Origin: Haliscomenobacter sp965225875
GTDB taxonomy: Bacteria; Bacteroidota; Bacteroidia; Chitinophagales; Saprospiraceae
Length of the DNA: 64,000 nt
Direction: 5' to 3'
Assembly (NCBI RefSeq): GCF_965225875.1
Contig: NZ_CBDDBS010000003.1
Span: 2,852,001-2,916,000, forward strand
Positions 1 to 9,102 of this stretch are shown in pieces. The position numbers and the translations under genes were made by a program. A model generated the notes under the pieces. The model saw nothing but the letters and a program-made list of their open reading frames with translations. It had not been told where the DNA came from and did not search any database. Each line of letters starts with the position of its first letter. Positions within the stretch are counted from its first letter, which is position 1.

Positions 1-417
1 GCGGGGGTAAAAGTGGTCTTTTCCGGTTTTGAGTGCAGTGCTTACCTGCTGATTGGCAAACCCGATGTTCAATTTTTGAAGACTGGAAATGAGGCCGATC
101 GCTGGTTGTATTCCATGTTGGAACCCTGGCAACAACGGGCAAAGCAGTTGTTTGGGGTAGAAGGTTTTATCCCTTACGATGTCACGCCCCTGGGACATTT
201 TACCCACCCCGAGTATTTCCAGTATTACCGCAACATCCCGGTGCGGATTGAAACGCGCAAAAACGACGCTACCATTGGGCGGGTAATTCCCCCCACCAAA
301 GCGTTTATGGAAGTGAGTTACAAATTCAAAAGCAAGTGGAAGGTGGATTATGCCTATAAAACGCTACCAGGGTTTGAGGAGTTGGTAATTGAATTGATGA
401 AATGCCCGGGGGAGTAA
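1..417 (+). CDS. Unrecognised protein, C-terminal part (5' end outside window)
   Basis: The reading frame is open from base 1 to the TAA at 415-417, so this is the 3' end of a gene that starts before the window; a GTG at 13 is in frame but nothing marks it as the real start. The visible 138 residues are soluble-looking, rich in aromatic residues (several Tyr, Trp and Phe) and basic residues, without membrane segments or a signal peptide. I do not recognise the family. The next gene is convergent and begins its 3' end only 15 bases away, so there is little room for a separate terminator. Confidence 0.6.
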   Translation, partial: AGVKVVFSGFECSAYLLIGKPDVQFLKTGNEADRWLYSMLEPWQQRAKQLFGVEGFIPYDVTPLGHFTHPEYFQYYRNIPVRIETRKNDATIGRVIPPTKAFMEVSYKFKSKWKVDYAYKTLPGFEELVIELMKCPGE

Positions 418-432
418 AGTGGGCGTAATCCC

Positions 433-1176
433 CTACTTCAACTGCTCCAACAATCTGGACACATTGTCCTTCGTAAACGGCAACTGCGTCCCATTGCGCA
501 TCAGCACTACCCCATCCTCTTTCATGATTGAATTGACGTGCAGGAGGTTGATCAAATGGGAGCGATGCAGGCGAAAAAAATTATTGGTACGCAGCAAGTC
601 TTCGTAATGACCAAGTGGCTTGCTGGTGATGTATTGCTTCTTGTCGATGGTATAAAACTGCGAGTAGGGCCCGGAGGCTTCGATGTTGACAATCTCTTCC
701 ACATCCAGCACCACTACTTTGTCCTGGGTATTTAAGACCAGGCGGTTGAAGCGGGAATTTTCGGACTGGATTTCCTTCATGGCGCTGCGCAATACATCCA
801 TTTGGGGGAACAGGTCTTCTTTTTTGGAACGGTTAATTTTATTGATGGCCTCGCTCAGTTCATTGGCCTGCACCGGCTTGAGCAGATAATCAACAGCAGC
901 GTAGCGGAAGGCTTTGAGCGCGTAACCTTCGTGGCTAGTCACAAAAATGACGGGAGTATCGTTGGGTCGAAACAAATCCAAAAAGGCAAATCCGTCGATT
1001 TCTGGCATCTCAACATCCAGAAAAAGCAAATCAACCGGATTTTGACGCAGAAACACCAGCGCATCAATGGGTTTATTAAAAACAGCAGCAATTTCTACAT
1101 CAGGGGCGACTTGCTGAAGCTTGCGCGACAGCAATTCAGAATACAGTGGCTCATCATCTACAATAACCGTTTTCAT
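433..1176 (-). CDS. LytTR-family response regulator
   Basis: A 247-residue two-component response regulator. The N-terminal receiver domain (about residues 1-120) shows the acidic pair after the first strand (VDDEP), the phospho-acceptor Asp54 in FLDVEMP and the conserved Lys100 in YLLKP. The C-terminal third (about 145-245) is a LytTR DNA-binding domain with the typical FFRLHRSHLINL stretch. The family binds DNA as a dimer and normally answers to a LytS/histidine-kinase-7TMR-type or 7TM sensor kinase; no kinase is next to it in this window. A TTG three bases earlier is in frame, but the ATG at 1176 gives the usual start directly before the first strand. It is co-directional with the M23 peptidase gene but separated from it by a hairpin. 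Confidence 0.9.
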   Translation of the reverse strand: MKTVIVDDEPLYSELLSRKLQQVAPDVEIAAVFNKPIDALVFLRQNPVDLLFLDVEMPEIDGFAFLDLFRPNDTPVIFVTSHEGYALKAFRYAAVDYLLKPVQANELSEAINKINRSKKEDLFPQMDVLRSAMKEIQSENSRFNRLVLNTQDKVVVLDVEEIVNIEASGPYSQFYTIDKKQYITSKPLGHYEDLLRTNNFFRLHRSHLINLLHVNSIMKEDGVVLMRNGTQLPFTKDNVSRLLEQLK

Positions 1177-1280
1177 CAAGTTCTTTTAACGTCAAATCTT
1201 AAAAACAGGCTTGGAACAGCAAGTGAAACACAAAGTTCACATTGCCTTTGCGAAAATAAGCATCTTATTTGTAAAATGCA

Positions 1281-1312
1281 GCAAGCCTCTCCAGACAACT
1301 GAAGAGGCTTGC
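1281..1312 (-). terminator. Hairpin downstream of the M23 peptidase gene
   Basis: A perfect 10-bp inverted repeat (GCAAGCCTCT at 1281-1290, AGAGGCTTGC at 1303-1312) with a 12-base loop lies between the stop of the M23 gene and the response regulator start. On the minus strand it is followed only by a short T run (GCATTTTAC), so it may be a weak intrinsic terminator or an RNA 3'-end stabiliser. Confidence 0.5.
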
Positions 1313-1340
1313 GCAAATAAATGATATAAATTGTTCAGGA

Positions 1341-2324
1341 TCAGTCCATAGATTGGTTTGCACCCTCAGCAGCTTTTACCAAAGTTTGATATTCTCTTGG
1401 TGAAAGGCCATCCAAAACATAATGAATCGGGTTAACTTGTTTCCCTTTGAGGTGCACTTCATAATGGCAGTGTGGCGCAGTGGAAGTACCTGTGCTACCC
1501 ACCTTGCCCAGGGGTTGACCTCGTTTTACCCTTTGTCCGGCCCGTACTTCGATGGAATTCATGTGGGCGTACAAGGTTTCGTAGCCGTAGCCATGTGAGA
1601 TGATCACACATTTGCCGTAGCCACTGTGGTATTCGGCTTTTTTGACCACCCCGTCGCCAGTAGCTTGAATCGGGGTACCCTTAGGAGCGGTGAAGTCAAG
1701 ACCATAGTGCATCCGAGGCACTTTGTACACCGGGTGAATCCGGTAACCAAAACCCGAAAGCAGCCCGACCATTTTAGCCAATTTATCCGAACGTACTGGT
1801 TTGATCGAAGGAATGGAAGCCAACATTTTTTCTTTGGCGTTGGCCATGTTGATAATGGTGTCCAGGGATTTGGACTGAATCACCATTTTTTGCTTCAAAC
1901 TGCGCACCTTATCCAGTGCGTTGATGATGGAAGCACCGCCGTGTTTGAGGTCGCGGAAGCTCAGGTATTCATCGTGACCACCAACCCCACCTTCCCAGAT
2001 GTTTTGGTCGATTGGGTTCATCCCAAAAATGGTGCGGTAGGCGTAAGCATCTCGATCGTTGAGGTGCTTCATTTCTTCGTTGATGGCTTGTAGGTCACCC
2101 TCCAGCTTTTCGTAGTGGGTTTTCATCACCTCTATTTCTTGCAAGAGGAGTTTTTCTTTAGGGGATGGAAAGTACTTGTACAGTACAATCGACAACAGAA
2201 AGGCAGTAAAAACTGCTGAACACAAAAATGTTAAAGCTCTTGATGCTATGGTAAGCCAACTGATCTCTACCTTTTCAAACCTAAGTGTTTGAATGTTGTA
2301 GATGAACTTTTCTCTTTTTCCCAT
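1341..2324 (-). CDS. M23 family metallopeptidase (membrane-anchored, coiled coil)
   Basis: A 327-residue cell-wall peptidase of the LytM/M23 type. One membrane segment lies at about residues 28-50, so the protein is anchored in the inner membrane with its bulk in the periplasm. A helical, coiled-coil-like region follows (about 55-175), then the zinc peptidase domain. The zinc ligands are visible: His206 and Asp210 in HYGLD and His287 in HCH (285-287). Members cut peptide cross-links in murein or activate amidases during cell division. ATG at 2324 is the only sensible start because the membrane segment comes soon after it. The gene is divergent from alaS across a 439-base gap. Confidence 0.92.
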   Translation of the reverse strand: MGKREKFIYNIQTLRFEKVEISWLTIASRALTFLCSAVFTAFLLSIVLYKYFPSPKEKLLLQEIEVMKTHYEKLEGDLQAINEEMKHLNDRDAYAYRTIFGMNPIDQNIWEGGVGGHDEYLSFRDLKHGGASIINALDKVRSLKQKMVIQSKSLDTIINMANAKEKMLASIPSIKPVRSDKLAKMVGLLSGFGYRIHPVYKVPRMHYGLDFTAPKGTPIQATGDGVVKKAEYHSGYGKCVIISHGYGYETLYAHMNSIEVRAGQRVKRGQPLGKVGSTGTSTAPHCHYEVHLKGKQVNPIHYVLDGLSPREYQTLVKAAEGANQSMD

Positions 2325-2763
2325 GACGCTAGTTATTGGTCAATGTGACTGAATTTGCGGAATTTTTCTCTTGATATGTTACTTGAGATGGGACCGTAAA
2401 ATAGCTTCCTTCATTGTTCTTACTGGCGTGGAAATAGTGTAAGCTGCGACCAAATTAGTTCAGGGTGTTGATTCATCCAAAAATTTACATCTTTTTTTTT
2501 CCACATTATCAACATACTGCCTTTGGTTCACACTTTTTTTTTCCTGCTTTCTGGGGAACTTATGAAGGAAAATTGACCGTTTTTCAAAAAAAATTGCTTT
2601 GTTTTGCCACACTTTTGGAGCAAGCAGAGGCAAATATCGAAACTGATTTCCAGATTAAGGCATTCTTTAAATTTTTTTTAACAGTTTCTTAACCAAAAAA
2701 CAAATTTAAAGAACTTTATATCTGATAATGCTCCATGTTTTTTGCTTTTAAATACAAATACTT
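2325..2763. other. Gene-free divergent spacer between M23 gene and alaS
   Basis: This 439-base AT-rich spacer contains several long T runs (around 2490-2500, 2525-2535 and 2665-2680). It must hold the promoters of both neighbours. One exact match to the TAnnTTTG -7 consensus occurs on the minus strand (2701-2708), but it lies far from the M23 start and no clear partner -33 box was found. No open frame with coding character, no tRNA-like fold and no clear T-box-like leader was recognised. Confidence 0.4.
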
Positions 2764-5394
2764 ATGATGACCGCACGCGAAATTCGCCAGGCTTTTCTCG
2801 ATTTTTTCGCTTCCAAAGCACATAAGATTGTTCCTTCGGCCCCACTGGTGAACAAGGATGACCCCACTTTGATGTTCACCAACGCAGGGATGAACCAGTT
2901 TAAAGACTACTTCCTGGGCAACCAAACCCCTGAAGTTCGGCGCATTGCGGATACTCAAAAATGCTTGCGGGTATCCGGGAAGCACAACGACCTCGAAGAC
3001 GTAGGCTACGATGGCACCCACCATACCATGTTCGAGATGTTGGGCAACTGGTCTTTTGGTGATTATTTCAAAGAAGAAGCGATTGCCTGGAGCTGGGAAT
3101 TGCTGACCGATAAATTGGGCCTGGATAAAGAGCGCCTCTACGCCACTGTGTTTGAAGGTGATCCTGCAGCAGGTATACCGGCCGACGATGAGGCCCTAGA
3201 ATTCTGGTTGCGCGTGCTGCCTAAAGATCGTATCCTCTATGGCAATAAAAAAGACAACTTCTGGGAAATGGGCGACACTGGCCCCTGCGGCCCCTGTACC
3301 GAAATCCACTACGACACCCGCAGCGACGAAGAAGTGGCCAAAACCCACGGTGCTAGCCTGGTGAATGTAGATGGCTCAGGAGTAGTGGAAATCTGGAACA
3401 ACGTATTCATCCAGTTCAACCGCAAAGCCGACAAGTCGCTAGAAGTATTGCCTGAGCAACACGTGGATACGGGGATGGGTTTCGAGCGCCTCTGTATGGT
3501 CATGCAAGGCAAAAAAGCGACTTACGATACCGATGTGTTTACACCTTTTATTCAGTACATCGAAAAGGTATCGGGTAAAAAATACACCTTTAGTTACGAG
3601 CGCGACGCCAAGTCGGACATCGCTATGCGGGTCATTTCGGACCACATTCGTGCCATTGCCTTTACCATTGCGGATGGGCAATTGCCGAGTAGTTCTGGTG
3701 CCGGGTATGTGATTCGCCGCATTTTGCGTCGGGCGGTGCGCTATTATTATTCCTTTTTGGACATCAAGCAGCCCTTCCTCCACACCATCATCCCGATGCT
3801 GGCGGATGCCTTTGCCGATGCTTTCCCGGAATTGAAAGCCCAACAAGCGCAGGTGGCTCGCATCATTGAAAGTGAAGAAACGGCATTTTTGAATACTTTG
3901 GAAAAAGGTTTAAAACGCTTTGCTGATTTGGACAAGTCTTCTGGCCAAATCAAAGGGGAAGACGCATTTGACCTTTACGACACCTTTGGTTTCCCCATCG
4001 ACTTGACCCAGCTCCTGGCGCAAGAAGCCAACATTCCGGTCGACATGGTCGGCTTTGAAGCTGCCTTGCAAAAACAAAAGGAGCGTTCCCGTGCCGATGC
4101 CGCCAAGGTGGTAGGTGACTGGGTGAGCGTGAACGAAGGTGAAGTGAAATTTGAAGGGTACGACACCTTGGTGGTCGAAAACACCGTGGTGCTCAAATAC
4201 CGTACCGTCAATGTCAAAAACCAGGATCAATACCAGTTGGTGCTGCAAACCACTCCTTTCTATGCCGAAAGTGGTGGCCAGGCAGGCGACCAGGGTTACC
4301 TCATTGTAGGTGCTGACCGCATCAATGTACTGGATACTCAAAAGGAAAATGACCTGATCATCCATGTGGTGGACGAATTCCCGGCCAACCTGCAACTGCC
4401 CGTCAAAGCGGTAGTGGATGCAGAGCTGCGTCAGGCGGTCTCCAGCAACCATACGGCGGTTCACCTCATGCACGCCGCCTTGCACCGCATCCTTGGCCAA
4501 CACGCGACCCAAAAGGGGCAAAACGTGGACGACCAGCGCCTGCGTTTCGACTTCAACCACTTCCAAAAAGTGAGCGACGAAGAATTGCGGCAAATTGAGG
4601 ACATGGTCAATGAAAAAATCCGTGCCAATATCCCGCTCGATGAAAACCGCAACATGCCCATCGAAGAAGCCCGCAATTCGGGTGCGATGATGCTTTTTGG
4701 GGAAAAATACGGCGAGGTCGTGCGCATGATCACTTTTGATCCCTCTTTTAGTCGCGAATTGTGCGGAGGGACGCATGTTCAGGCTACGGGAGAAATCGGT
4801 TTGTTCAAAATTCTCTCTGAAGGCGCCGTGGCTGCCGGGGTGCGCCGTATTGAAGCCATTACTGCCACCCATGCCGAGGCTTTTGTTCGCAGTGAACTGC
4901 GCGAACTAGACGCCATCCGCAGCATCCTGAAAAGCAAGGGCGAAGCGGCCAGAGCCGTGGCTACCCTGCAAGATGAAAACAAGGAACTGCGCAAAGAAAT
5001 TGAGCGCCTAGTGGCAGCTCAAGCCTTTGCCCTCAAGGATGGCCTGATTGCCAAAGCAGAAACGGTAAATGGCGTGCAGTTTATCAGTGCCCGCTTGTCG
5101 ATCAACGATTCAGCTGCGCTGAAAAACCTGGCTGCCCAAATCGACAATGAACTGGGCAACGCGGTGATTGTATTTGGCGCTGTGATCAACGACAAGCCCA
5201 TGGTGATGGTCACCATCAGCAAATCCTTGGTGGAAGGCAAAAAACTACACGCTGGCAACATGGTGCGCGAACTAGCCAAAGAAATTGACGGCGGCGGCGG
5301 CGGACAAGCCAATTTCGCTTCAGCTGGTGGAAAAAATGCGGCTGGCTTGGATCAGGCGGTGGCGAAGGCAAAGGAGCTGGTGGCTGTTGCTTAA
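2764..5394 (+). CDS. alaS: Alanine--tRNA ligase
   Basis: A full-length alanyl-tRNA synthetase of 876 residues. It charges tRNA-Ala with alanine in the cytoplasm and removes mischarged Ser and Gly. The class II catalytic core fills the first 240 residues, opening with the typical TAREIRQAFLDFF and the SAPLVNKDDPTLMFTNAGMN stretch. The editing domain has its zinc-site motifs intact: His563 and His567 (HTAVH), and Cys667 and His671 (CGGTH). The C-terminal DHHA1 region ends with the glycine-rich GGGGGQANFASAGG motif. The ATG at 2764 is followed by a second ATG; either could serve. A strong hairpin follows the stop. Confidence 0.98.
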   Translation: MMTAREIRQAFLDFFASKAHKIVPSAPLVNKDDPTLMFTNAGMNQFKDYFLGNQTPEVRRIADTQKCLRVSGKHNDLEDVGYDGTHHTMFEMLGNWSFGDYFKEEAIAWSWELLTDKLGLDKERLYATVFEGDPAAGIPADDEALEFWLRVLPKDRILYGNKKDNFWEMGDTGPCGPCTEIHYDTRSDEEVAKTHGASLVNVDGSGVVEIWNNVFIQFNRKADKSLEVLPEQHVDTGMGFERLCMVMQGKKATYDTDVFTPFIQYIEKVSGKKYTFSYERDAKSDIAMRVISDHIRAIAFTIADGQLPSSSGAGYVIRRILRRAVRYYYSFLDIKQPFLHTIIPMLADAFADAFPELKAQQAQVARIIESEETAFLNTLEKGLKRFADLDKSSGQIKGEDAFDLYDTFGFPIDLTQLLAQEANIPVDMVGFEAALQKQKERSRADAAKVVGDWVSVNEGEVKFEGYDTLVVENTVVLKYRTVNVKNQDQYQLVLQTTPFYAESGGQAGDQGYLIVGADRINVLDTQKENDLIIHVVDEFPANLQLPVKAVVDAELRQAVSSNHTAVHLMHAALHRILGQHATQKGQNVDDQRLRFDFNHFQKVSDEELRQIEDMVNEKIRANIPLDENRNMPIEEARNSGAMMLFGEKYGEVVRMITFDPSFSRELCGGTHVQATGEIGLFKILSEGAVAAGVRRIEAITATHAEAFVRSELRELDAIRSILKSKGEAARAVATLQDENKELRKEIERLVAAQAFALKDGLIAKAETVNGVQFISARLSINDSAALKNLAAQIDNELGNAVIVFGAVINDKPMVMVTISKSLVEGKKLHAGNMVRELAKEIDGGGGGQANFASAGGKNAAGLDQAVAKAKELVAVA

Positions 5395-5414
5395 TCGCTT
5401 GCTTAAGATATATC

Positions 5415-5451
5415 AGAAGCCCAAATATGAAGATATCGTATTTGGGCTTCT
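5415..5451 (+). terminator. Strong hairpin after alaS
   Basis: A perfect 13-bp inverted repeat (AGAAGCCCAAATA at 5415-5427, TATTTGGGCTTCT at 5439-5451) with an 11-base loop starts 20 bases after the alaS stop. No clear U tract follows, so it may act as a terminator assisted by other factors or as a 3'-end stabiliser. Confidence 0.6.
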
Positions 5452-5504
5452 CAATGCATATTACGCAATCATTAAGAAATTATACAAATCTTAGGTAACG
5501 ATCA

Positions 5505-5569
5505 GCGGCATTAGCCGCGAAACGTCAATAGGGAAAAAGGTGTAATGTTAGGTCAAAGGTGCAGCGCAC
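5505..5569. repeat. Diverged copy of the multi-hairpin repeat seen at 63886-63983
   Basis: Two short hairpin units occur here: GCGGC-ATTA-GCCGC (5505-5518), followed by the block GAAACGTC, and a degenerate GGTGC-AGC-GCAC (about 5558-5569). The complete copy near the right end of the window has the same order: a GCGGC/GCCGC hairpin followed by AAACGTC, and a GGTGC/GCACC hairpin at the far end. The middle hairpin of that copy is missing here. This looks like an old or deleted copy of the same dispersed intergenic element. Confidence 0.5.
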
Positions 5570-5579
5570 AGAAACACTA

Positions 5580-6053
5580 CTAATTCAATTTATATTTTCG
5601 TTCCATTTCAATAATCTTTGGCAGTAGTTCAGGATCAACCTTTAAACTATCCAAATCCTCTGTTGAGAATGAGTAAAAGTGTTCTGAATTGATTTCTATG
5701 GCTTTGAAATATAAATGTACAACCTCTTTAAGGGTTTTAGTTCCATTTCCTCGATATGTTTCTGCTAGCGTAAGTGCTGCAACTCCAGATTTTTGGTTTT
5801 TAGCAGCAATGAGTTCCCAGAAACTGATTTCTTGTTCAGATGTCCAAGCGAAGCCATAGTAAGAAGTCCAATAGCCAGCAAAAATTGCTCTTTTCAAAAT
5901 GATTATTGATTCTTCCTCCAGTTCATCAAACTGATCCATAAATTGCTTTATCAATTCATACGTATGATTGACTGTAATATAATCTCGAATGGTTCGAGCC
6001 TGTTCGGGTAGGTCTGATTTTGAATTGTATTCACCTAATTGGTAAAGTTTCAT
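5580..6053 (-). CDS. Unrecognised 157-residue protein
   Basis: I do not recognise this protein. It is soluble, acidic and largely helical in appearance, with no signal peptide or membrane segment. A middle stretch around AGYWTSYYGFAWTSEQEISFWE is rich in aromatic residues, and the second half (about 90-157) resembles helical-pair repeats (GVAALTLAETYRGNGTK). The ATG at 6053 is preferred to an upstream in-frame TTG at 6068. It lies 30 bases downstream of the aspartyl-protease-like gene on the same strand and may be cotranscribed with it. Its AT-rich composition contrasts with alaS and is like that of the orphan genes at 15-19 kb, so it may be acquired. Confidence 0.6.
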   Translation of the reverse strand: MKLYQLGEYNSKSDLPEQARTIRDYITVNHTYELIKQFMDQFDELEEESIIILKRAIFAGYWTSYYGFAWTSEQEISFWELIAAKNQKSGVAALTLAETYRGNGTKTLKEVVHLYFKAIEINSEHFYSFSTEDLDSLKVDPELLPKIIEMERKYKLN

Positions 6054-6083
6054 GTTATTCTTAAACAAGTTAAAAAGTTGCCT

Positions 6084-6503
6084 CTACTTCAATACCATCT
6101 GTGCAAAATAAGGATGATCAGGGTTCACAATCAACTCCTGTCGCTGTGGATGAATCAACACATCCATGTCCTCCAGTGGAATTGCACCGAGTAACACCTC
6201 ACTATCCCCGGGTAGTACCATCGCATTACAAATGGTACGCCGGTTTTTAAATCGCAATTCAACCGAAGAAACCACATCATACTCTACAATCTCACCATTG
6301 GCCAATTGCCCCATACGTTTTTCCACAATGGGCAGTTGCAGTTGTTCCCGGATGTTTTCATTGATGCACAACATATATGAGCCAGTGTCAACCAAGGCAG
6401 TCACCCACATCCGTTTAACTTCATCCTGGTCAAGATAATTCCGACGAGCCAGCGCCAAATCGTCGCCATTGATGAGTTCTATTTCCGCATGTACCAGTCC
6501 CAT
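6084..6503 (-). CDS. Retropepsin-like (clan AA) aspartic protease domain protein
   Basis: A 139-residue single-domain protein of the clan AA aspartic protease type. The catalytic-type motif is seen as ALVDTGS with Asp39-Thr-Gly, and the second conserved block as LLGAIPLEDMDVLIHP, which matches the small bacterial and archaeal DTG-type proteins. Such proteins act as homodimers when catalytic; the substrate is unknown. There is no signal peptide, so it is cytoplasmic. ATG at 6503 is well placed. The neighbouring downstream gene at 5580-6053 is 30 bases away on the same strand, which suggests an operon. It could also be a non-proteolytic member of the fold, but the DTG triad is intact. Confidence 0.82.
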   Translation of the reverse strand: MGLVHAEIELINGDDLALARRNYLDQDEVKRMWVTALVDTGSYMLCINENIREQLQLPIVEKRMGQLANGEIVEYDVVSSVELRFKNRRTICNAMVLPGDSEVLLGAIPLEDMDVLIHPQRQELIVNPDHPYFAQMVLK

Positions 6504-6654
6504 AATTTACTTTACATTTTTCGTTTTAAAAATACAGTTTTTTATTTAATACAACAAATATTTTTATAAAATAAATCAATTTAAATGTGTTAAAACTTTG
6601 GAGAAGCCTCCTTCTCCTGAATTGACTTCTCCAAAGCCTTCTTTTATTCCTACC

Positions 6655-8832
6655 TCATCGATCCAACTTCACCAACTTCCGGCTGTACTGCCCACTCGGC
6701 GTCTGCAAGCGGAAGATGTACACGCCCGGCGGCACCTCCTCTCCCCCATCGCTGTTTCCATCCCAGTGCAATTCCAGGTCCTGCACCTTGCCTTTGGGTA
6801 CATCGCTGAAAGTGCGTACCACCTGCCCAAGGTGGTTGTAAACGGAAATATGCGCTTTGGACAAATCAATCAACTCTTTAAATTTCAACTGGATCATCAC
6901 CCTTTCGCGGAAGGGATTGGGGCTTATTTTACTTAGGACCAGGCTGTCTTGAAGGTCGCGGGTGCCCACAGTGGAACCCTGGCTTTGATCCAGGCAGTTC
7001 AGGCAAGGTTCGCCGCCCTGGGCAGGTTCCAAACATAAAAAGGCGGTGTACAGCGATAAAACCCGCTCTCGAATGCTTGCCCGAATGATTTCGGCGGTAT
7101 TGCTATTGCTAAAGCTGTTTTTTTCCAGGCCGGCAATAAAATTACCCACCCAGGTATCTACTCCGGTGCTGTCGGTAATGTTGACATCATAGGAAGGCAC
7201 AGTAAGTCCGTCAAAAAACAATTTATCTCCATGACTGCCCGACAATTCCACCACAAATGGCCATTTTCCCTGGTAGCGTCCAACCTGAAGCACGGGCTTC
7301 CGCAAATCATTAATTCCCTCATTGGCGCCTTGATTTAAGTTGTAGCGATTGTAACAAAATCCATTCTGCAGGGCGGTATGCAAGTCTAAAGCCCCTGCTT
7401 CGATCAGGGTTAAGTCGAGAATTTTACTGACAGCATTTTCAAAAATGTTACAACAGGAATACATCTGTAGGTAATCACCTTGGGTCTGGCGTGACCAATT
7501 GATGTAAAAATATTCATTGCCCCAATACGGACGACCGTTGATGTAATTGTAAGTGGTATTGCGCAGGGTATAATCCAGGATGTAAAAAGGAATGTCGCTA
7601 CTACCTTTAAGGATAGACAATTCTTTGATCAATTCATTGCCCATATCCAGACCCCACTCCGAATTAGAATTGGCAAAAAGCAAAACCTTGGCGCCTTCCG
7701 TGCCACTGGCTTTGATCGTTTCAATCCCTTTAGCCAAAAGACCAGGTAAATTAATACCGCTGATGCTCCCTTTGCCTAGTTCAAGAAATACACTATCCAT
7801 TTTGGTAGGGGCAGCCTGAATCCAGGTTTTTGAAACAACCCGCGGGCTGATTCCAGCCAGGGTCACGTTGAAATAATCCTCAGGCCGCAGTACTCGCTTC
7901 AATTGATTCCGAATTTGCTCCAATAACTGTGCCTGGGTAAAACCGTTAGCAGCCGTCGTTTGTGAATAGTGCAACAGCACCATGAGGTGTTTGGGCTTCA
8001 AGTTTTGGGTAGAAGCCAGGATTTGATCCGGGAACAGGGCCATTTGGTAATAGCCTTGCTGCTCATCGCCAAATCGGGATAAAAATACCCCATTTTTCAG
8101 GGGCGCATTCAGGCTAAAAGACAAGTCGCGGTTATCCAGGCTTTTTGCGGGTACTACTGCTTCGTAATACTTCCCAAGTTTAGGGTCGTTTTTTGCCCTA
8201 AAGATCAGCTCTGGATGGGATGGCAAAGCGGGGTTTTGCCAGGGGCCTTCCAAAAATGCCCGAATATTGAAAGCAGGTGTGGGGCGATTGGTGCTACGCA
8301 AAATGTTAGCGGGCAACAGGGTTTGTACCGTTTGAGTGCTCCAATTTCCAGGCACCAGGTAATTGATTTTCACTTTACGGCGTTCCCCCATGATCAAAGG
8401 GTAAATGCGCAGGGTATAGCGGTCATTCCCTTCTTTCGTTAAAATAGAGGGATCTCTGCGTCGGTTGACGATGTTTTCGTAAATGGTTGATGCCGTCCAG
8501 CGATCCAGAATTTTGGCCCGAATGATCGTCGTGTCGATCCACAACCAGGAATCGTTGACGATGGAATTGGCTGGGAGAGAAAAATTCAGCACCGCTTCTA
8601 ATTGGGTTCCTTTTTGAACCGGGGTTTCGTTTGCAGATACGGTAAAGTACAATCCAACTTCGGTGTACAATCCAACCGGGTGTAAAGTAATGGTGGCTTC
8701 TTCCAGTGTAGCATTGTATTGGTACCAGTTTTGCTGGGGATTCAACACAATAAAACTGGCTTGCTGGGCTTTGCCGAGCAGTAGGCAAAGCATTCCCAGT
8801 GCAATTACCAGACAAAATCTCCGTAATTCCAT
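6655..8832 (-). CDS. VIT-domain secreted protein with T9SS type A sorting domain
   Basis: A 725-residue secreted protein. A signal peptide covers about residues 1-22 (ending GKAQ). A VIT (vault/inter-alpha-trypsin) domain follows at about 45-165 (typical stretch AKILDRWTASTIYE and a block ending MGERRKVKINY). A von Willebrand A-like region comes next, at about 280-430, but the position where family members carry the metal-binding DxSxS motif reads His288-Tyr-Ser-Gln-Thr, so metal-dependent adhesion is probably lost. The last 80 residues are a T9SS type A sorting domain (SPNPFRERV, then GVYIFRLQT and a basic end KLVKLDR). The protein is expected on the cell surface or outside. A short CLEPAQGGEPCLNCL segment precedes the sorting domain. 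Confidence 0.88.
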   Translation of the reverse strand: MELRRFCLVIALGMLCLLLGKAQQASFIVLNPQQNWYQYNATLEEATITLHPVGLYTEVGLYFTVSANETPVQKGTQLEAVLNFSLPANSIVNDSWLWIDTTIIRAKILDRWTASTIYENIVNRRRDPSILTKEGNDRYTLRIYPLIMGERRKVKINYLVPGNWSTQTVQTLLPANILRSTNRPTPAFNIRAFLEGPWQNPALPSHPELIFRAKNDPKLGKYYEAVVPAKSLDNRDLSFSLNAPLKNGVFLSRFGDEQQGYYQMALFPDQILASTQNLKPKHLMVLLHYSQTTAANGFTQAQLLEQIRNQLKRVLRPEDYFNVTLAGISPRVVSKTWIQAAPTKMDSVFLELGKGSISGINLPGLLAKGIETIKASGTEGAKVLLFANSNSEWGLDMGNELIKELSILKGSSDIPFYILDYTLRNTTYNYINGRPYWGNEYFYINWSRQTQGDYLQMYSCCNIFENAVSKILDLTLIEAGALDLHTALQNGFCYNRYNLNQGANEGINDLRKPVLQVGRYQGKWPFVVELSGSHGDKLFFDGLTVPSYDVNITDSTGVDTWVGNFIAGLEKNSFSNSNTAEIIRASIRERVLSLYTAFLCLEPAQGGEPCLNCLDQSQGSTVGTRDLQDSLVLSKISPNPFRERVMIQLKFKELIDLSKAHISVYNHLGQVVRTFSDVPKGKVQDLELHWDGNSDGGEEVPPGVYIFRLQTPSGQYSRKLVKLDR

Positions 8833-9047
8833 GGCTTGAATGTATTTGTTAGTGTGCGATAATCAAGTTGATCGGGGGATCAGTAAGGACGATAAAAAAA
8901 CAAGTGCTCCTTTTGCCCCACTTACTAAGGCATATTCTAAAAATAATGGTAATCTATAAATAGAAAAAGCAGCTCGACACACTTGGCAATTTGGATTGCT
9001 AAAAAGGGCAGGAAACCAGTCATTTAGCTGACAATAATACAAAACAA

Positions 9048-9084
9048 AAAAGGATTCCAACCATACAGCTGAAATCCTTTTTTA
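9048..9084 (-). terminator. Intrinsic terminator after rplS
   Basis: On the minus strand an AAGGATT/AATCCTT stem is followed by a T run (CCTTTTTTG), 20-50 bases after the rplS stop. The arms lie at about 9050-9057 and 9073-9081 on the plus strand. The position and the U tract fit an intrinsic terminator for rplS. Confidence 0.7.
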
Positions 9085-9102
9085 TGTGAAACCAAAAAAC
9101 AA

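Noticed and set aside
2325..2763. Possible T-box or other riboswitch leader before alaS
   Set aside because: No specifier stem or conserved T-box sequence was found; T-boxes are not typical for this phylum.
3910..4872. Minus-strand open frame of 320 codons inside alaS
   Set aside because: It lies wholly opposite conserved alaS domains and has no family similarity.
8863..9060. Short minus-strand frame between rplS and the VIT gene
   Set aside because: No similarity, no start context, and it overlaps the rplS terminator.
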